DNA from: an uncultured Maribacter sp.
GTDB taxonomy: Bacteria; Bacteroidota; Bacteroidia; Flavobacteriales; Flavobacteriaceae
DNA: 64,000 bases
Assembly (NCBI GenBank): GCA_947504045.1
Contig: CANNFY010000001.1
Span: 1,116,001-1,180,000 of the forward strand
Direction: 5' to 3'
Under the pieces are notes generated by a model. The model ran no database searches. It had not been told where the DNA came from and saw only the letters and a list, made by a program, of their open reading frames with translations. Of the stretch, positions 38,178-47,721 are shown one piece after another. Each line of letters begins with the position of its first letter. Position 1 is the stretch's first letter. Both the position numbers and the translations under genes were made by a program.

Positions 38178-38651
38178 TTACATAATATCTTTAATCTTTG
38201 CATTTAGCATAATACCTAACCCTGGAATAGCTAATCGCATTCTTTTTTTGCCTACTTTTTGTATTATCGCATTTTGGTTTTTTAGAATTCCATTTTTAAT
38301 TAGAACTTTATCTCCTGGGTTATATTTACAAAGGGTAATTTCTTCCACTGAATCATCTTCCAACCAATTTTTTATAGTTTCTATTTCTTTATCTCTTACT
38401 ACAGCAGGTTGCCCTAACCAAAATAAATAGCGCACTACTCCAGCTACAGTATAAACTTTAGATCGTTCTTTGTCTGTAAGTCTTACAAAAACATAAGATT
38501 TAAATAATGGGCTTTGTATGGTTTTCTTTCTATCACTCCATTGTTTAACTTCTTTAATAAGTGGGCAGTATACTTCTACTTGCATTTGGCGCAAGATTTC
38601 TGCTATTTTTTTTTCTTTTTTAGATTGTACATATAATACATACCATTTCAT
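38178..38651 (-). CDS. UpxY/NusG-like transcription antiterminator
   Basis: 157 aa. NGN domain: MKWYVLYVQSKKEKKIAEIL, EVYCPLIKEVKQWSDRKKTI, PLFKSYVFVRL; then a C-terminal KOW-type segment (YNPGDKVLIKNGILKNQNAIIQ). Such NusG paralogues at the head of Bacteroidetes capsule loci let RNA polymerase read through the long leader and operon. A start at 38696 is in frame, but the ATG at 38651 begins exactly at the conserved KWYVLY motif. First gene of the polysaccharide locus, about 460 bases before gmd. Confidence 0.92.
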   Translation of the reverse strand: MKWYVLYVQSKKEKKIAEILRQMQVEVYCPLIKEVKQWSDRKKTIQSPLFKSYVFVRLTDKERSKVYTVAGVVRYLFWLGQPAVVRDKEIETIKNWLEDDSVEEITLCKYNPGDKVLIKNGILKNQNAIIQKVGKKRMRLAIPGLGIMLNAKIKDIM

Positions 38652-38847
38652 ATAACTTTTTCTATATAAATAGGATTGAAATATATAGATAACCACAATA
38701 TTCTCAAAATATTACCACTAAAATTAAATTATTATTTATTGTAATGACAAATATTAATAATGTAGGAAAATTCTTTATTTTATTGTTGTTTTTACACTAT
38801 TAAATAAGATTTAGCGTTTTGTATAGGTAACCCAAATTTTATTACTT

Positions 38848-39153
38848 ATGTTTTATATCTTATTTAAAAAGAAGTTTAAAAGTACTTCCAAGCAAGAGTT
38901 AAGAGTTATTAAAAAACATACGCCAAGTAGTTTAGATAGAATATTGGCAGAATTAGGTATTTCTTTTTTTAAAGACTCTAAAAAAAGTAAAAGTTTAAAA
39001 AAAATAGAACCTAAAAAAAATTTAGAACCTTTATCTGATGATTTAAAGCAGATTGCGGCTAATCAATTAGCATATTCTAAATTAATAGCATCTAAAGTAA
39101 ATACTTTAAAGCCTAAAGATAAAACTAGAAAAGTTATTTTTGTAGTAGATTAA
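38848..39153 (+). CDS. Hypothetical basic protein, 101 aa
   Basis: No family recognised. ATG 38848, 101 codons. Very Lys/Ser-rich centre (SFFKDSKKSKSLKKIEPKKN), a predicted helix DDLKQIAANQLAYSKLIAS (about 65-84), and C-terminal strand RKVIFVVD. No signal peptide, no TM segment. It stands alone on the plus strand, divergent from the antiterminator and convergent with the SprB protein. The shared terminator at 39181 would end both it and the leftward cluster, which supports a real transcription unit. Confidence 0.6.
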   Translation: MFYILFKKKFKSTSKQELRVIKKHTPSSLDRILAELGISFFKDSKKSKSLKKIEPKKNLEPLSDDLKQIAANQLAYSKLIASKVNTLKPKDKTRKVIFVVD

Positions 39154-39180
39154 TTATTAAGAAATAAAAAAGTGAATTTT

Positions 39181-39219
39181 AAATATTGGTTTATATATAA
39201 ATTATATAAACCAATATTT
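39181..39219. terminator. 17-bp bidirectional terminator hairpin
   Basis: AAATATTGGTTTATATA (39181-39197) and its exact complement (39203-39219) with a 5-base loop TAAAT. It lies between the convergent stops of the 101-aa gene (27 bases away) and the 2133-aa gene (12 bases away), and both sides are A/T-rich. Confidence 0.85.
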
Positions 39220-39230
39220 ATTAAAATAAG

Positions 39231-42200
39231 TTATTCTATAATTATTTTTCGTAAAGTACTTCCATATGGTGTTTCTAGTAAAACGGCATAAATACCAGTA
39301 GGAACTCCTGATAAATTAAATGGAATTTTATATGATGATTTTCCTCTATCTCTTTCTTGTGCTATAAGTTGATTATTAGCAAAGCTAAAAACTTTTATAC
39401 TAATACTTCCTTGTTCGGTTAGGTTTACCTCTGCAGTAAATTCTCCGTTAGTTGGGTTTGGAAATACTATAAATTCCTCAATAATTTTTTGTTCGTTTTT
39501 AGAGAAGTCTTCTACTATTACACCATCTTTTTCTGCAATAATTATGGTTTTAACTTTTTCGGCTATACAGTTTCCTCTTTTTGTAATAATACCAATATCA
39601 TAGGTTCCTGGTTGATTAAAAGAAAACTCAACTTCATCAGAATTTTGTGTTATTATTTCTGCACCTAGCGGTAGTTTCCATTCTATAGCTTCGGGTAAAG
39701 GATAACTAATGTCAACAGCAATAATATTTTCGTTAGTAAATGCTTGGCTAGAAACAGCAAGTTCTGCATTAATTTCATCAGATGTAATATCTACATAAAT
39801 ATTTCCTTCTGCACTGCAGCCATTTTCTGTTGTAATAGTTACAGTATAATTGCCTGTTTGTTTTGGAGAAATACTTGGAAGATTACTTGTGAAACCATTA
39901 TCTGAAATCCAAGAATAGGTTGCCGTATTATCTTCAACAGTGGCATCTAATGTTAATTCTTGATCTAAACAAAGAACTCTATCTTCTCCTAAGTTAACTT
40001 CTAATAATACAGGGTCTTCAAGGGTATAAGTACGGGTTATAGGGCCATTGCCAAAGCCACTTATAGTTACGATATAAGAACCAGCAGCAAGATTTTCAAT
40101 AGTACTTGTAGTTTGTCCAGTATTCCAATTATACGTAAAAGTTCCGTTACCCTTGTTAACTAAAACGCTTATACTTCCATTGGCCATACCATTGCAAGAG
40201 GGTTCTATAATAGTTTCCTCTACAATATCTGGCTGGGTTATTTCAAACACTTCTTGAAAAGTACAGTTATTATTATCTAAAATTGTAACTTGGTATTCAC
40301 CTGCGCCAATATTAGATACAGTATTACCATTACCTACTATTGAAGAATTAAGAATATTTACCCAACTTATGTTATATGGAGAAAGCCCTCCTTCAACATC
40401 TATAGTAATACTACCATCTTCAATTTCATATGCAGAGGCATTAATAATATTAGAATTTACAATGTTTATTGAATCAGACGGTTCTGTAATTATAAAAGTT
40501 TCCTGAGTAAAACAACCGTTATCATCAATTACTTCTATCGTATGTTCTCCAGCTTCTAGTCCACTTATATCTTGCACTGTTTGGCCATTATCCCAAACAT
40601 AACTATAAGGAAAAGTACCACCAGAAACAGATATTTCTAGTGCTCCAGTTGCTTCTCCAGCACATAAAATATTGGTAGTATTATCTAAGGTTATTTGTAA
40701 AATATTGGGTTCTGAAACAATTACATTTTGTGATTTTATAGAAATTTGATTAGCATCTGTTACTCTTACAAAATAAGTTCCAGAAGATAAATTACTAATA
40801 ATTGAAGTTTCTTCGGGTAATAATACATCGGTATTATTAACTTGGTACCATTCATAGGTATACGGTTCTACCCCGCCTTGTACATTTACAATTATTTCTG
40901 CAAAATCGTCTCCATTACATTCCAATTCCACGGATTGATTAATAGTCGCCAATAAAACACCAGGTTCTGTTACAGTGATAGTATTAGATGTAAAAATACA
41001 TCCATTACCGTTGCTTAAGCTATAATTTTCATCTTTTAGAGTAAGTGTGTAATCTCCTGCAAAAAGAGTATATATATCTTCTTCAGTGGAGGTGTAGCCA
41101 TTTGGTCCAGACCAGCTATAACTATAATTACCAGAGCCACCTGTAGGAGTTATTGTAATAGCACCATCAGAAGCATTTGCAGCACTTACAGAACGTTGTT
41201 CGTTTATTATTATATTAAGTTCCAAGGGTTCAATTATTAATATAGGCGTAAGACTGGAAGTTAAACAACCCTGATTATCTTGAACAGTAATGGTATAGGA
41301 GTTAGCTTCTAAGTTTATAAAACTTGCACTAGATTGAAAATTAATACCATTATCTATAGAATACATATAAGGTGGTGTACCTCCTTCAGCTATAATATTT
41401 AATTCTCCATCATTACCTCCAAAACAAGATATATTAGTTGAGTTAATAGCTGTAATATTTAAAGCATTTTCTGGTTGCCCAATTGTAATTTCTGCAGTAG
41501 AAACTGTTGTGTTATCATCTGTTGCGGTTAATATGTATGTTCCAGCATAAATACCTGTAATGTTTTGCGTATTAGTACCATTACTAACAGGAATAGGGTC
41601 TCCGTTAGCAAGACTCCACTCATAAGTAATATTTCCCTCACCAGAAACAGTTGTTGTAATACTACCGGTAGCCTCATTATAACAATAGGCATCGGTAGGG
41701 GTAATATTAGTTATGGTTAAAGGTCCAACCTCAGTAACTACAAAACTTTGATTAATAGAACAACCAGAGCTATCTGTAACGGTAACGGTATATGTACCTT
41801 CTGCTAGACCAGTTATATTTTGAGTAGTAGCATTATTTGCATCCCATTGGTACTCAAAAGGAGGTGTGCCACCGGTAAAAGTAGGAGATATAGAACCATC
41901 ACTTTGTTCAGGACCACTTGCTCTTGTAATTGTAGTATTTAATTCGTCCCAAAGAATTGTAGGATTTAATAAAACAGAAACATTAGGCACAATATAATCG
42001 CAATTAGGATTATCTGTAGCTCTTACTCTTAAATCGTAATCTCTTACTTCAAGATTTTGGAAAATAGGACTTTGTTGAAAACTGATACCATTATCTATAC
42101 TATATAAATAGTCTCCTGTTAAACTACCTGTTGGCATAGAAAAAGTAATAGAACCGGTATTATTGTTTGAACAACTAGGTGTTAAAGTAATACTTGCTGA

Positions 42201-45200
42201 AACTTCGGCCAGTTCTTTAATCTCAAATAAAGAACTTTCTATACTTCGAGAAGTGTCATCAATTACTTCTAAATAGTAGTTTCCTGCCGGTAAGTTTTCT
42301 GTTGTTACCGTTCTTATATTTGTTGTTTCAGTAGCTACAAGAGTACCATTTTCTAATCTCCAATTAAAAGTTACATCTCCAGTCGCCTCTATTGTAGATG
42401 TTAATGTACCATTAGACTGTCCATTACAGCTTGGCGTTCCTGTTAAAGAAACTATAGAAAAAGCTTCTTGTTCTGTAACAGTATAATTTTTTGTTAAGTA
42501 ACATCCATCAATTGTAAATGTAGGTTTATTGCTTACTGTAAGAGTGTACGTGCCTTCTTCTAAGTTTTGAATTGTTGTTGTATTTATTGTGTTAATAGGA
42601 GTTAGGGTTCCTGACGGCCCTGTCCATTGATAGTAGTATGGGGTAGTTCCTCCTTCTACGGTAACGGTTATTGCTCCATCAGTGCCTCCGGGAGTAGATA
42701 CAGGTGTTATAGCATTAGTATCTTCAAATGACATTGGTGTTGCAGGGTTTAATATTGTTGTAATTGGGCTTATACTACAACCATTATAATCGGTTACATT
42801 AATAGTATATGTACCCGATGTAAGATTTGAAAAAGTATTGGAAGCTTGTAAAAAACCTCCGTTTAATTGATAAGAATAAGGTAATGTGCCACCAGAAGCG
42901 TTTACGGTTATTGTTCCATTATTATCTCCAAAACAACTAATTTCTGTTTGTGTTGTACTAGCTTCTAAAATAGCAGAAGGTCCAGTAATTTCTATAGGGT
43001 CACTAGTAAGTGTAACATTGGAAGCATCTTTTATGGTATAGTAATAACCTATATCAACGGGTAAATCTGATATAAAATCTTCTGTTCCACTTTTGAGCTC
43101 AATCCCGTTTTTATCAAACCATTCAAATAAATAGGGTGCAGAACCGGTATATCTTGCGGTTATTGTTCCTGTAGATTCTCCAAAACATTTTACTGGCTCC
43201 ATAATAAATTGTGGGTTTAGTAAATTTAAAGGCCCGGGTTCATTAATAAACACAGGTGTGCCAAGTGTTGTAGTACAACCACTACCATTAGCTTCTGTAA
43301 TAATTACTTGATAATTACCAGTTGTAAAACCTTCATAAAGATTAGGAGTAGCGCCAGATGTAGGAGTAAATGAATTTCCTTCTTTTGTCCAAGCATAAGT
43401 ATAATTACCAGAACCACCTTGAATGATTAAGGTTATAGTACCGTCATTACCACCGTTACTTGTAACATCAGTATAAGTTGCACTTACTAAGAAATCTTCG
43501 GAGGGTTCATTTATAAAAATTGGGCCTCCAGAAATGCTACAATTATTACTGTCAATTACTTCATAGGTGTGATTTCCATAAGAAAGAGAAGTATTATCTT
43601 CTAGACCAGCAGTAAAAGAGCCATCCCAATAAACCTCATAAGGAGCAACTCCACCAGTAATATTTAAAGATATTCGTCCAGTATTATCTCCTTTACAAAG
43701 AATATCGTTTAATTTTGTTGCTGTTACATTAAGGGTTTCAGTAATTGGGTTGTTGTCTTGATCTACATATTTTACTACATGTTCTGGGCTATCTACAATG
43801 TTTGTATAGTCTTGAGAATCTGTAACTGTTACAGTATATGTGCCAGGGCCAACTTCTATAGATTCTGTAGTTTCATTGGTTGACCATAAATATGAGCCAG
43901 ATCCATTTGTTACATTTGCAGTTAAGATAGTTGTGTCACCAACACAATTAATAGGTGTTAATTGATCTATTATAACTGACAATGGAGGCAGGGCATTCAT
44001 AGTAATTTCTTCAGAAATAGTAGAACAACCGTTGTCGTCAGTAACAGTAACTACATAAACCCCAGGGTCTAAATTTGTTAAATAGTCATTTGAAGCACTA
44101 TACGTACTCCCGTCTTTAAGCCATGAATATTGGAATGGGGCTGTTCCTGTAACAGATATACCTATTGTTCCTTTACCTCCATTTGTAGAGGAAGGTTGTG
44201 TTGTAGAAGGCAAAATATTAATTATTGGATTTGGTGGTGGGGCAGCTATAGTTATAGGACTAGAAGTTATATAGCAACTATTATCTGTAACATCAGCATC
44301 CAATAATTTTAAAATATATTCACCTGGAGTGTCTGTACTTAAATCTTGTTGGGTAGATACTATATTGGTTGCTCCATCAGGACCACTCCATTCATAGTTA
44401 TAATTTTCGCTACCTCCATTTGGTGTTATATCTATGGTTCCATTTTCTGTACATTTAATTCCTGTATTAGATTCGATAGTATAACTTAATTCTTCAGGTT
44501 CTGTAATAGAAAAGAAACCATCAACGGTATTAGGGTTTATACAGGTAATGCAGTTTCCAGAAATACTTCCTATATCCCATGAAATTCTATAATCCCCTTC
44601 AGAAAGTAGATTACCATCGTATAGGTAAGAGGTTGTCCCATCAAAATCTTCTTTTGTCAATGTTATAAAATTTTCACCTTCAGTATTATTTCCTCTATAT
44701 AGTGTAATAACCATTTTCTGGTCATCCGTTAGCTCGCGGTCAAACACCATATTTATACTAGCGTCATTACCTTCGTTACATGAAACATCTGAAATTACCT
44801 TTGGGTTTTCACCTACAGTTGTATCTAATTCTGGAACACATGGTAGTATAGTAAATGTTTTAATATCTGAATTTTCAGATGTTTCGTCCTCGTCGGTATA
44901 TTTAATTTTAAATATAATTTGGCTATCAGGTTTAATATCTTCAATTAGATTAGAATTAGCATCTTCAATTGTAGATAGATTAAATGAATAAGTACTAGGG
45001 TTTGGGCCATACTCAAGTAAAGTATGGGTTGTTTCTCCATCAACAACAATTTTTAATTCATAACTAAAGCCATCTGTGCAAAAAGGGGTAACTAATATAG
45101 TTTCCTCCTCATCGCAAAAACTTATAGTTGCTTTAGGGTTTAATGTAGTGAAGTTGAATTCTTCACCAATAGATATTATTGCTATTCTACTGTAGTTATG

Positions 45201-45632
45201 TACAAAGTTTGTACAAGGGCTCCAAATATCTATTGGTGAACCAAATAAATCTTCCCTGCATTCATTTGGAAAAGAGAGAAATGTTGAATTGAAAGGTTGC
45301 CAATTATTTTCAGCACATTCAGTATGATAAAAATATTTCAGTGTGTTTTCTGGGTTTGGAGTAGTGACTATATCGTCAAATATTGTATGTATCCCATTTT
45401 CTGAACTAGTTCCAAAGTATAACTGTTCGTTATATAAATCTATACCAGAATTAAAAAATTGCACTCTTAGTTCTGAAAAATCATCATCATTAGTATCATT
45501 ATCAGGTCTGTCATAAATATAATGTTCAAGGCTATATTCTACTTTATACTTAGTTTGTTGCGCCGAAAGTCTTACTGAACAGATTAACACGAACAGAAAT
45601 AATAGACATCCTAATATTTTTTTATTTTTCAT
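39231..45632 (-). CDS. Giant SprB-repeat surface protein with T9SS type A sorting domain
   Basis: 2133 aa. Signal peptide MKNKKILGCLLFLFVLICSV. After a unique N-terminal part (about 25-390), roughly 17-18 SprB-like repeats run from about residue 395 to 1860, each about 80 residues, with GG..PY.Y.W core and C-terminal 'D.NGC' (examples GGTPPFEYQW, GGSGNYSYSW, GGVEPYTYEW). A PKD-like region follows, then a sorting domain from about 2050 (VFPNPTNGEF, SGVPTGIYAVLL, TLRKIIIE end), the type A T9SS signal. It should be secreted by the T9SS and attached to the cell surface. An in-frame start at 45686 would overlap the FN3 gene; 45632 starts cleanly 11 bases past its stop. Last gene of the seven-gene cluster. 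Confidence 0.9.
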   Translation of the reverse strand: MKNKKILGCLLFLFVLICSVRLSAQQTKYKVEYSLEHYIYDRPDNDTNDDDFSELRVQFFNSGIDLYNEQLYFGTSSENGIHTIFDDIVTTPNPENTLKYFYHTECAENNWQPFNSTFLSFPNECREDLFGSPIDIWSPCTNFVHNYSRIAIISIGEEFNFTTLNPKATISFCDEEETILVTPFCTDGFSYELKIVVDGETTHTLLEYGPNPSTYSFNLSTIEDANSNLIEDIKPDSQIIFKIKYTDEDETSENSDIKTFTILPCVPELDTTVGENPKVISDVSCNEGNDASINMVFDRELTDDQKMVITLYRGNNTEGENFITLTKEDFDGTTSYLYDGNLLSEGDYRISWDIGSISGNCITCINPNTVDGFFSITEPEELSYTIESNTGIKCTENGTIDITPNGGSENYNYEWSGPDGATNIVSTQQDLSTDTPGEYILKLLDADVTDNSCYITSSPITIAAPPPNPIINILPSTTQPSSTNGGKGTIGISVTGTAPFQYSWLKDGSTYSASNDYLTNLDPGVYVVTVTDDNGCSTISEEITMNALPPLSVIIDQLTPINCVGDTTILTANVTNGSGSYLWSTNETTESIEVGPGTYTVTVTDSQDYTNIVDSPEHVVKYVDQDNNPITETLNVTATKLNDILCKGDNTGRISLNITGGVAPYEVYWDGSFTAGLEDNTSLSYGNHTYEVIDSNNCSISGGPIFINEPSEDFLVSATYTDVTSNGGNDGTITLIIQGGSGNYTYAWTKEGNSFTPTSGATPNLYEGFTTGNYQVIITEANGSGCTTTLGTPVFINEPGPLNLLNPQFIMEPVKCFGESTGTITARYTGSAPYLFEWFDKNGIELKSGTEDFISDLPVDIGYYYTIKDASNVTLTSDPIEITGPSAILEASTTQTEISCFGDNNGTITVNASGGTLPYSYQLNGGFLQASNTFSNLTSGTYTINVTDYNGCSISPITTILNPATPMSFEDTNAITPVSTPGGTDGAITVTVEGGTTPYYYQWTGPSGTLTPINTINTTTIQNLEEGTYTLTVSNKPTFTIDGCYLTKNYTVTEQEAFSIVSLTGTPSCNGQSNGTLTSTIEATGDVTFNWRLENGTLVATETTNIRTVTTENLPAGNYYLEVIDDTSRSIESSLFEIKELAEVSASITLTPSCSNNNTGSITFSMPTGSLTGDYLYSIDNGISFQQSPIFQNLEVRDYDLRVRATDNPNCDYIVPNVSVLLNPTILWDELNTTITRASGPEQSDGSISPTFTGGTPPFEYQWDANNATTQNITGLAEGTYTVTVTDSSGCSINQSFVVTEVGPLTITNITPTDAYCYNEATGSITTTVSGEGNITYEWSLANGDPIPVSNGTNTQNITGIYAGTYILTATDDNTTVSTAEITIGQPENALNITAINSTNISCFGGNDGELNIIAEGGTPPYMYSIDNGINFQSSASFINLEANSYTITVQDNQGCLTSSLTPILIIEPLELNIIINEQRSVSAANASDGAITITPTGGSGNYSYSWSGPNGYTSTEEDIYTLFAGDYTLTLKDENYSLSNGNGCIFTSNTITVTEPGVLLATINQSVELECNGDDFAEIIVNVQGGVEPYTYEWYQVNNTDVLLPEETSIISNLSSGTYFVRVTDANQISIKSQNVIVSEPNILQITLDNTTNILCAGEATGALEISVSGGTFPYSYVWDNGQTVQDISGLEAGEHTIEVIDDNGCFTQETFIITEPSDSINIVNSNIINASAYEIEDGSITIDVEGGLSPYNISWVNILNSSIVGNGNTVSNIGAGEYQVTILDNNNCTFQEVFEITQPDIVEETIIEPSCNGMANGSISVLVNKGNGTFTYNWNTGQTTSTIENLAAGSYIVTISGFGNGPITRTYTLEDPVLLEVNLGEDRVLCLDQELTLDATVEDNTATYSWISDNGFTSNLPSISPKQTGNYTVTITTENGCSAEGNIYVDITSDEINAELAVSSQAFTNENIIAVDISYPLPEAIEWKLPLGAEIITQNSDEVEFSFNQPGTYDIGIITKRGNCIAEKVKTIIIAEKDGVIVEDFSKNEQKIIEEFIVFPNPTNGEFTAEVNLTEQGSISIKVFSFANNQLIAQERDRGKSSYKIPFNLSGVPTGIYAVLLETPYGSTLRKIIIE

Positions 45633-45642
45633 GCTATTTCTT

Positions 45643-47721
45643 TTAGAATTTTGTTTTAATTTCTTCCCAAACACCCCAAGAACCATCGTTATAAATTACT
45701 CTAATACCATAAGTATACGTGCTATTTGGTTTTATTTTAGTATCTATAAATTGTCGTCTATCTTTTTTTAATGTGGCATATTTGGAATATTGAGATTCTA
45801 AATTTTTTCGAAAAATTTCAATCTCTAGTATGTTATTTTTATTAATTCTCCAGCTTAATTGAATGAATTTATTTTCTCTATTTACATTAGCGTATAGGCC
45901 TTTTACACCAGGTTTTAATAATTTAGGTATGGTTACTATAGAAATAGGTGGAGAAGGAATACTTTCTACTAAATTTTCACTTACTGCTGTTATAGTGTAT
46001 AGATATTTTTGGTTAGTTTCTGTATTAGTATCTATAAATGTATTTAATTGGTTATCTGTGGTTTCAAAAATATTTTCCCACAATATATCTTTGTTTATTT
46101 TTTTTCTATAGATAATTTGTTTTGCTACTTTGGTAGATACACTTGGTGACCACTTTAGATGAACAGTGTCTCCAGAAATTTCATAAGAGGTAAAAACAGG
46201 ATTAATTGGAGGTATTTTACTCGGTCTTTTTAACTGGAGAATTTCTGAAGGTATAGATTCGTTATATCTATTGTCTAAGGCTTTTAACTTATAAAAAACG
46301 AACTCATTAAACGATTTTAAATTAATGGTGTCTATGTAAGTTTCATTTTTAATTTCTTGTTTGTTTAAGCGTGTAAATTCTTGATTTGGTCTATTTGCTC
46401 TTAACAGAACATACCCCTTAAGGTCTAAATCCGAATTTTTCTCCCAGTTAAGACTTACAATACCCAGGGTATCTATAACGCCGCTTAACTTTTTTGGTTG
46501 AACAGGAGGAATAGAATCTATAGGTTGTATCATATTAGGAGAAGAGTCTTTATAATCGCCTGCAATACCCTTAGCTCTTATTTTAAAATAATTTATATCT
46601 TCTAGTTTGGAATATGTAATTTGTTTAACATCAGGCTTTATATTTTTAATAACTTCTATATATGGTCCAGGAGCCATATCGGATCGTAACAAGTCATAAC
46701 CTATAACTTTCCATTCTTCATCTTGCGCAAAAGACCAAGTTAAATCTACTACTTTATCAGAAACCATAGTATTGGTTTCAAATTTAGGGGCCACCAATAA
46801 TTCTTTATATGCAATAACACTAATAGTATCAGAAACGGGGCTAGTTTCATTAAATATGGTTTTTCCTTTAATACGATACCAGTATTTTTTTGAATATTGA
46901 GGAATACTATCCACGTAGGAAATGCCAGATACTTTTGTATTGCTTAATTTTGTAATAGGTACATTGTTTACTTTTTTAAAACTTATACCATCTTCAGATT
47001 TTTCTAAATCATAAGCGTTATAATAGTTTTGTAGGTTATCGTATTCCCAAATAAGCACAAATGAATTGTTATAATAATACCCAACAAAATCATAAGGTTT
47101 TGGTAATGTGGTTTTTGAAGATGATTCTATAATTAAGCCCGTTTCTTCAATTTTTATAAGTTCTTCTGGCGCGGCTAATCTAATATTATATAAATAACGT
47201 TCATTTGGTTTTACAGTGGTGTCTATAAAGCCAAGCCCAGCAAATTGAGCAACACTAAAATCTTGATCCACGGCAAACATAGAAAAGGCAAATCTTTGTT
47301 GTAATTCTGAACTCATATTTACAATTTGAGAAACAGAATTATTAGATGAGTTATTAGTATTAAAGCTTTCGCCATAAATAGCTTGAGCTGTAATTGCAGC
47401 TTTATCGTTTTCAGTTATAAAACTTCGCCATTCTTCTAATGGTTTAGGTTTTATTGCTCCTCCATTTAGTAGAATACTTTTTGCTTTTTCAGAAGTTTTA
47501 TCTCTTACAAGGGTTGTTCTCTCTACAATATAACCATACTCATTACCATATTTCCATGCAATTTTGTCATTTACACCCCACCTTAAATAAATCGAATTTT
47601 TTTTAGCTTGGGCTTTTATAACAATTTTTGGAACTGCTTGAACTTCTGGTATTGTATCCTGGGCCTTTATTAAAGCAATTGTTATAGTAGTTAATAATAA
47701 ATATGTAATTATTTTTTTCAT
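45643..47721 (-). CDS. Secreted protein with several fibronectin type III domains
   Basis: 692 aa. Signal peptide MKKIITYLLLTTITIALIKA. At least four FN3-like segments are recognisable by strands such as KNSIYLRWGVND, FVLIWEYDNLQNYYNAYDLEKS, VVDLTWSFAQDEEWKVIGYDLLR, GIVSLNWEKNSDLDLKGYVLLR and DTVHLKWSPS. Ends with a further Ig-like strand pair. No T9SS sorting domain. Its start shares one base with the stop of the 1611-aa gene (TAATG), so the two are translationally coupled. It probably forms part of an extracellular complex with its neighbours; function not known. Confidence 0.8.
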   Translation of the reverse strand: MKKIITYLLLTTITIALIKAQDTIPEVQAVPKIVIKAQAKKNSIYLRWGVNDKIAWKYGNEYGYIVERTTLVRDKTSEKAKSILLNGGAIKPKPLEEWRSFITENDKAAITAQAIYGESFNTNNSSNNSVSQIVNMSSELQQRFAFSMFAVDQDFSVAQFAGLGFIDTTVKPNERYLYNIRLAAPEELIKIEETGLIIESSSKTTLPKPYDFVGYYYNNSFVLIWEYDNLQNYYNAYDLEKSEDGISFKKVNNVPITKLSNTKVSGISYVDSIPQYSKKYWYRIKGKTIFNETSPVSDTISVIAYKELLVAPKFETNTMVSDKVVDLTWSFAQDEEWKVIGYDLLRSDMAPGPYIEVIKNIKPDVKQITYSKLEDINYFKIRAKGIAGDYKDSSPNMIQPIDSIPPVQPKKLSGVIDTLGIVSLNWEKNSDLDLKGYVLLRANRPNQEFTRLNKQEIKNETYIDTINLKSFNEFVFYKLKALDNRYNESIPSEILQLKRPSKIPPINPVFTSYEISGDTVHLKWSPSVSTKVAKQIIYRKKINKDILWENIFETTDNQLNTFIDTNTETNQKYLYTITAVSENLVESIPSPPISIVTIPKLLKPGVKGLYANVNRENKFIQLSWRINKNNILEIEIFRKNLESQYSKYATLKKDRRQFIDTKIKPNSTYTYGIRVIYNDGSWGVWEEIKTKF

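Noticed and set aside
20183-38696. Mobile-element insertion in the polysaccharide locus
   Set aside because: No transposase or terminal inverted repeats were found; uneven gene content fits ordinary exchange of capsule genes.
39600-44500. CRISPR-like or satellite repeat array
   Set aside because: The periodicity of about 240-270 bases comes from protein-level SprB repeats with divergent codons; there are no short identical repeats with unique spacers.
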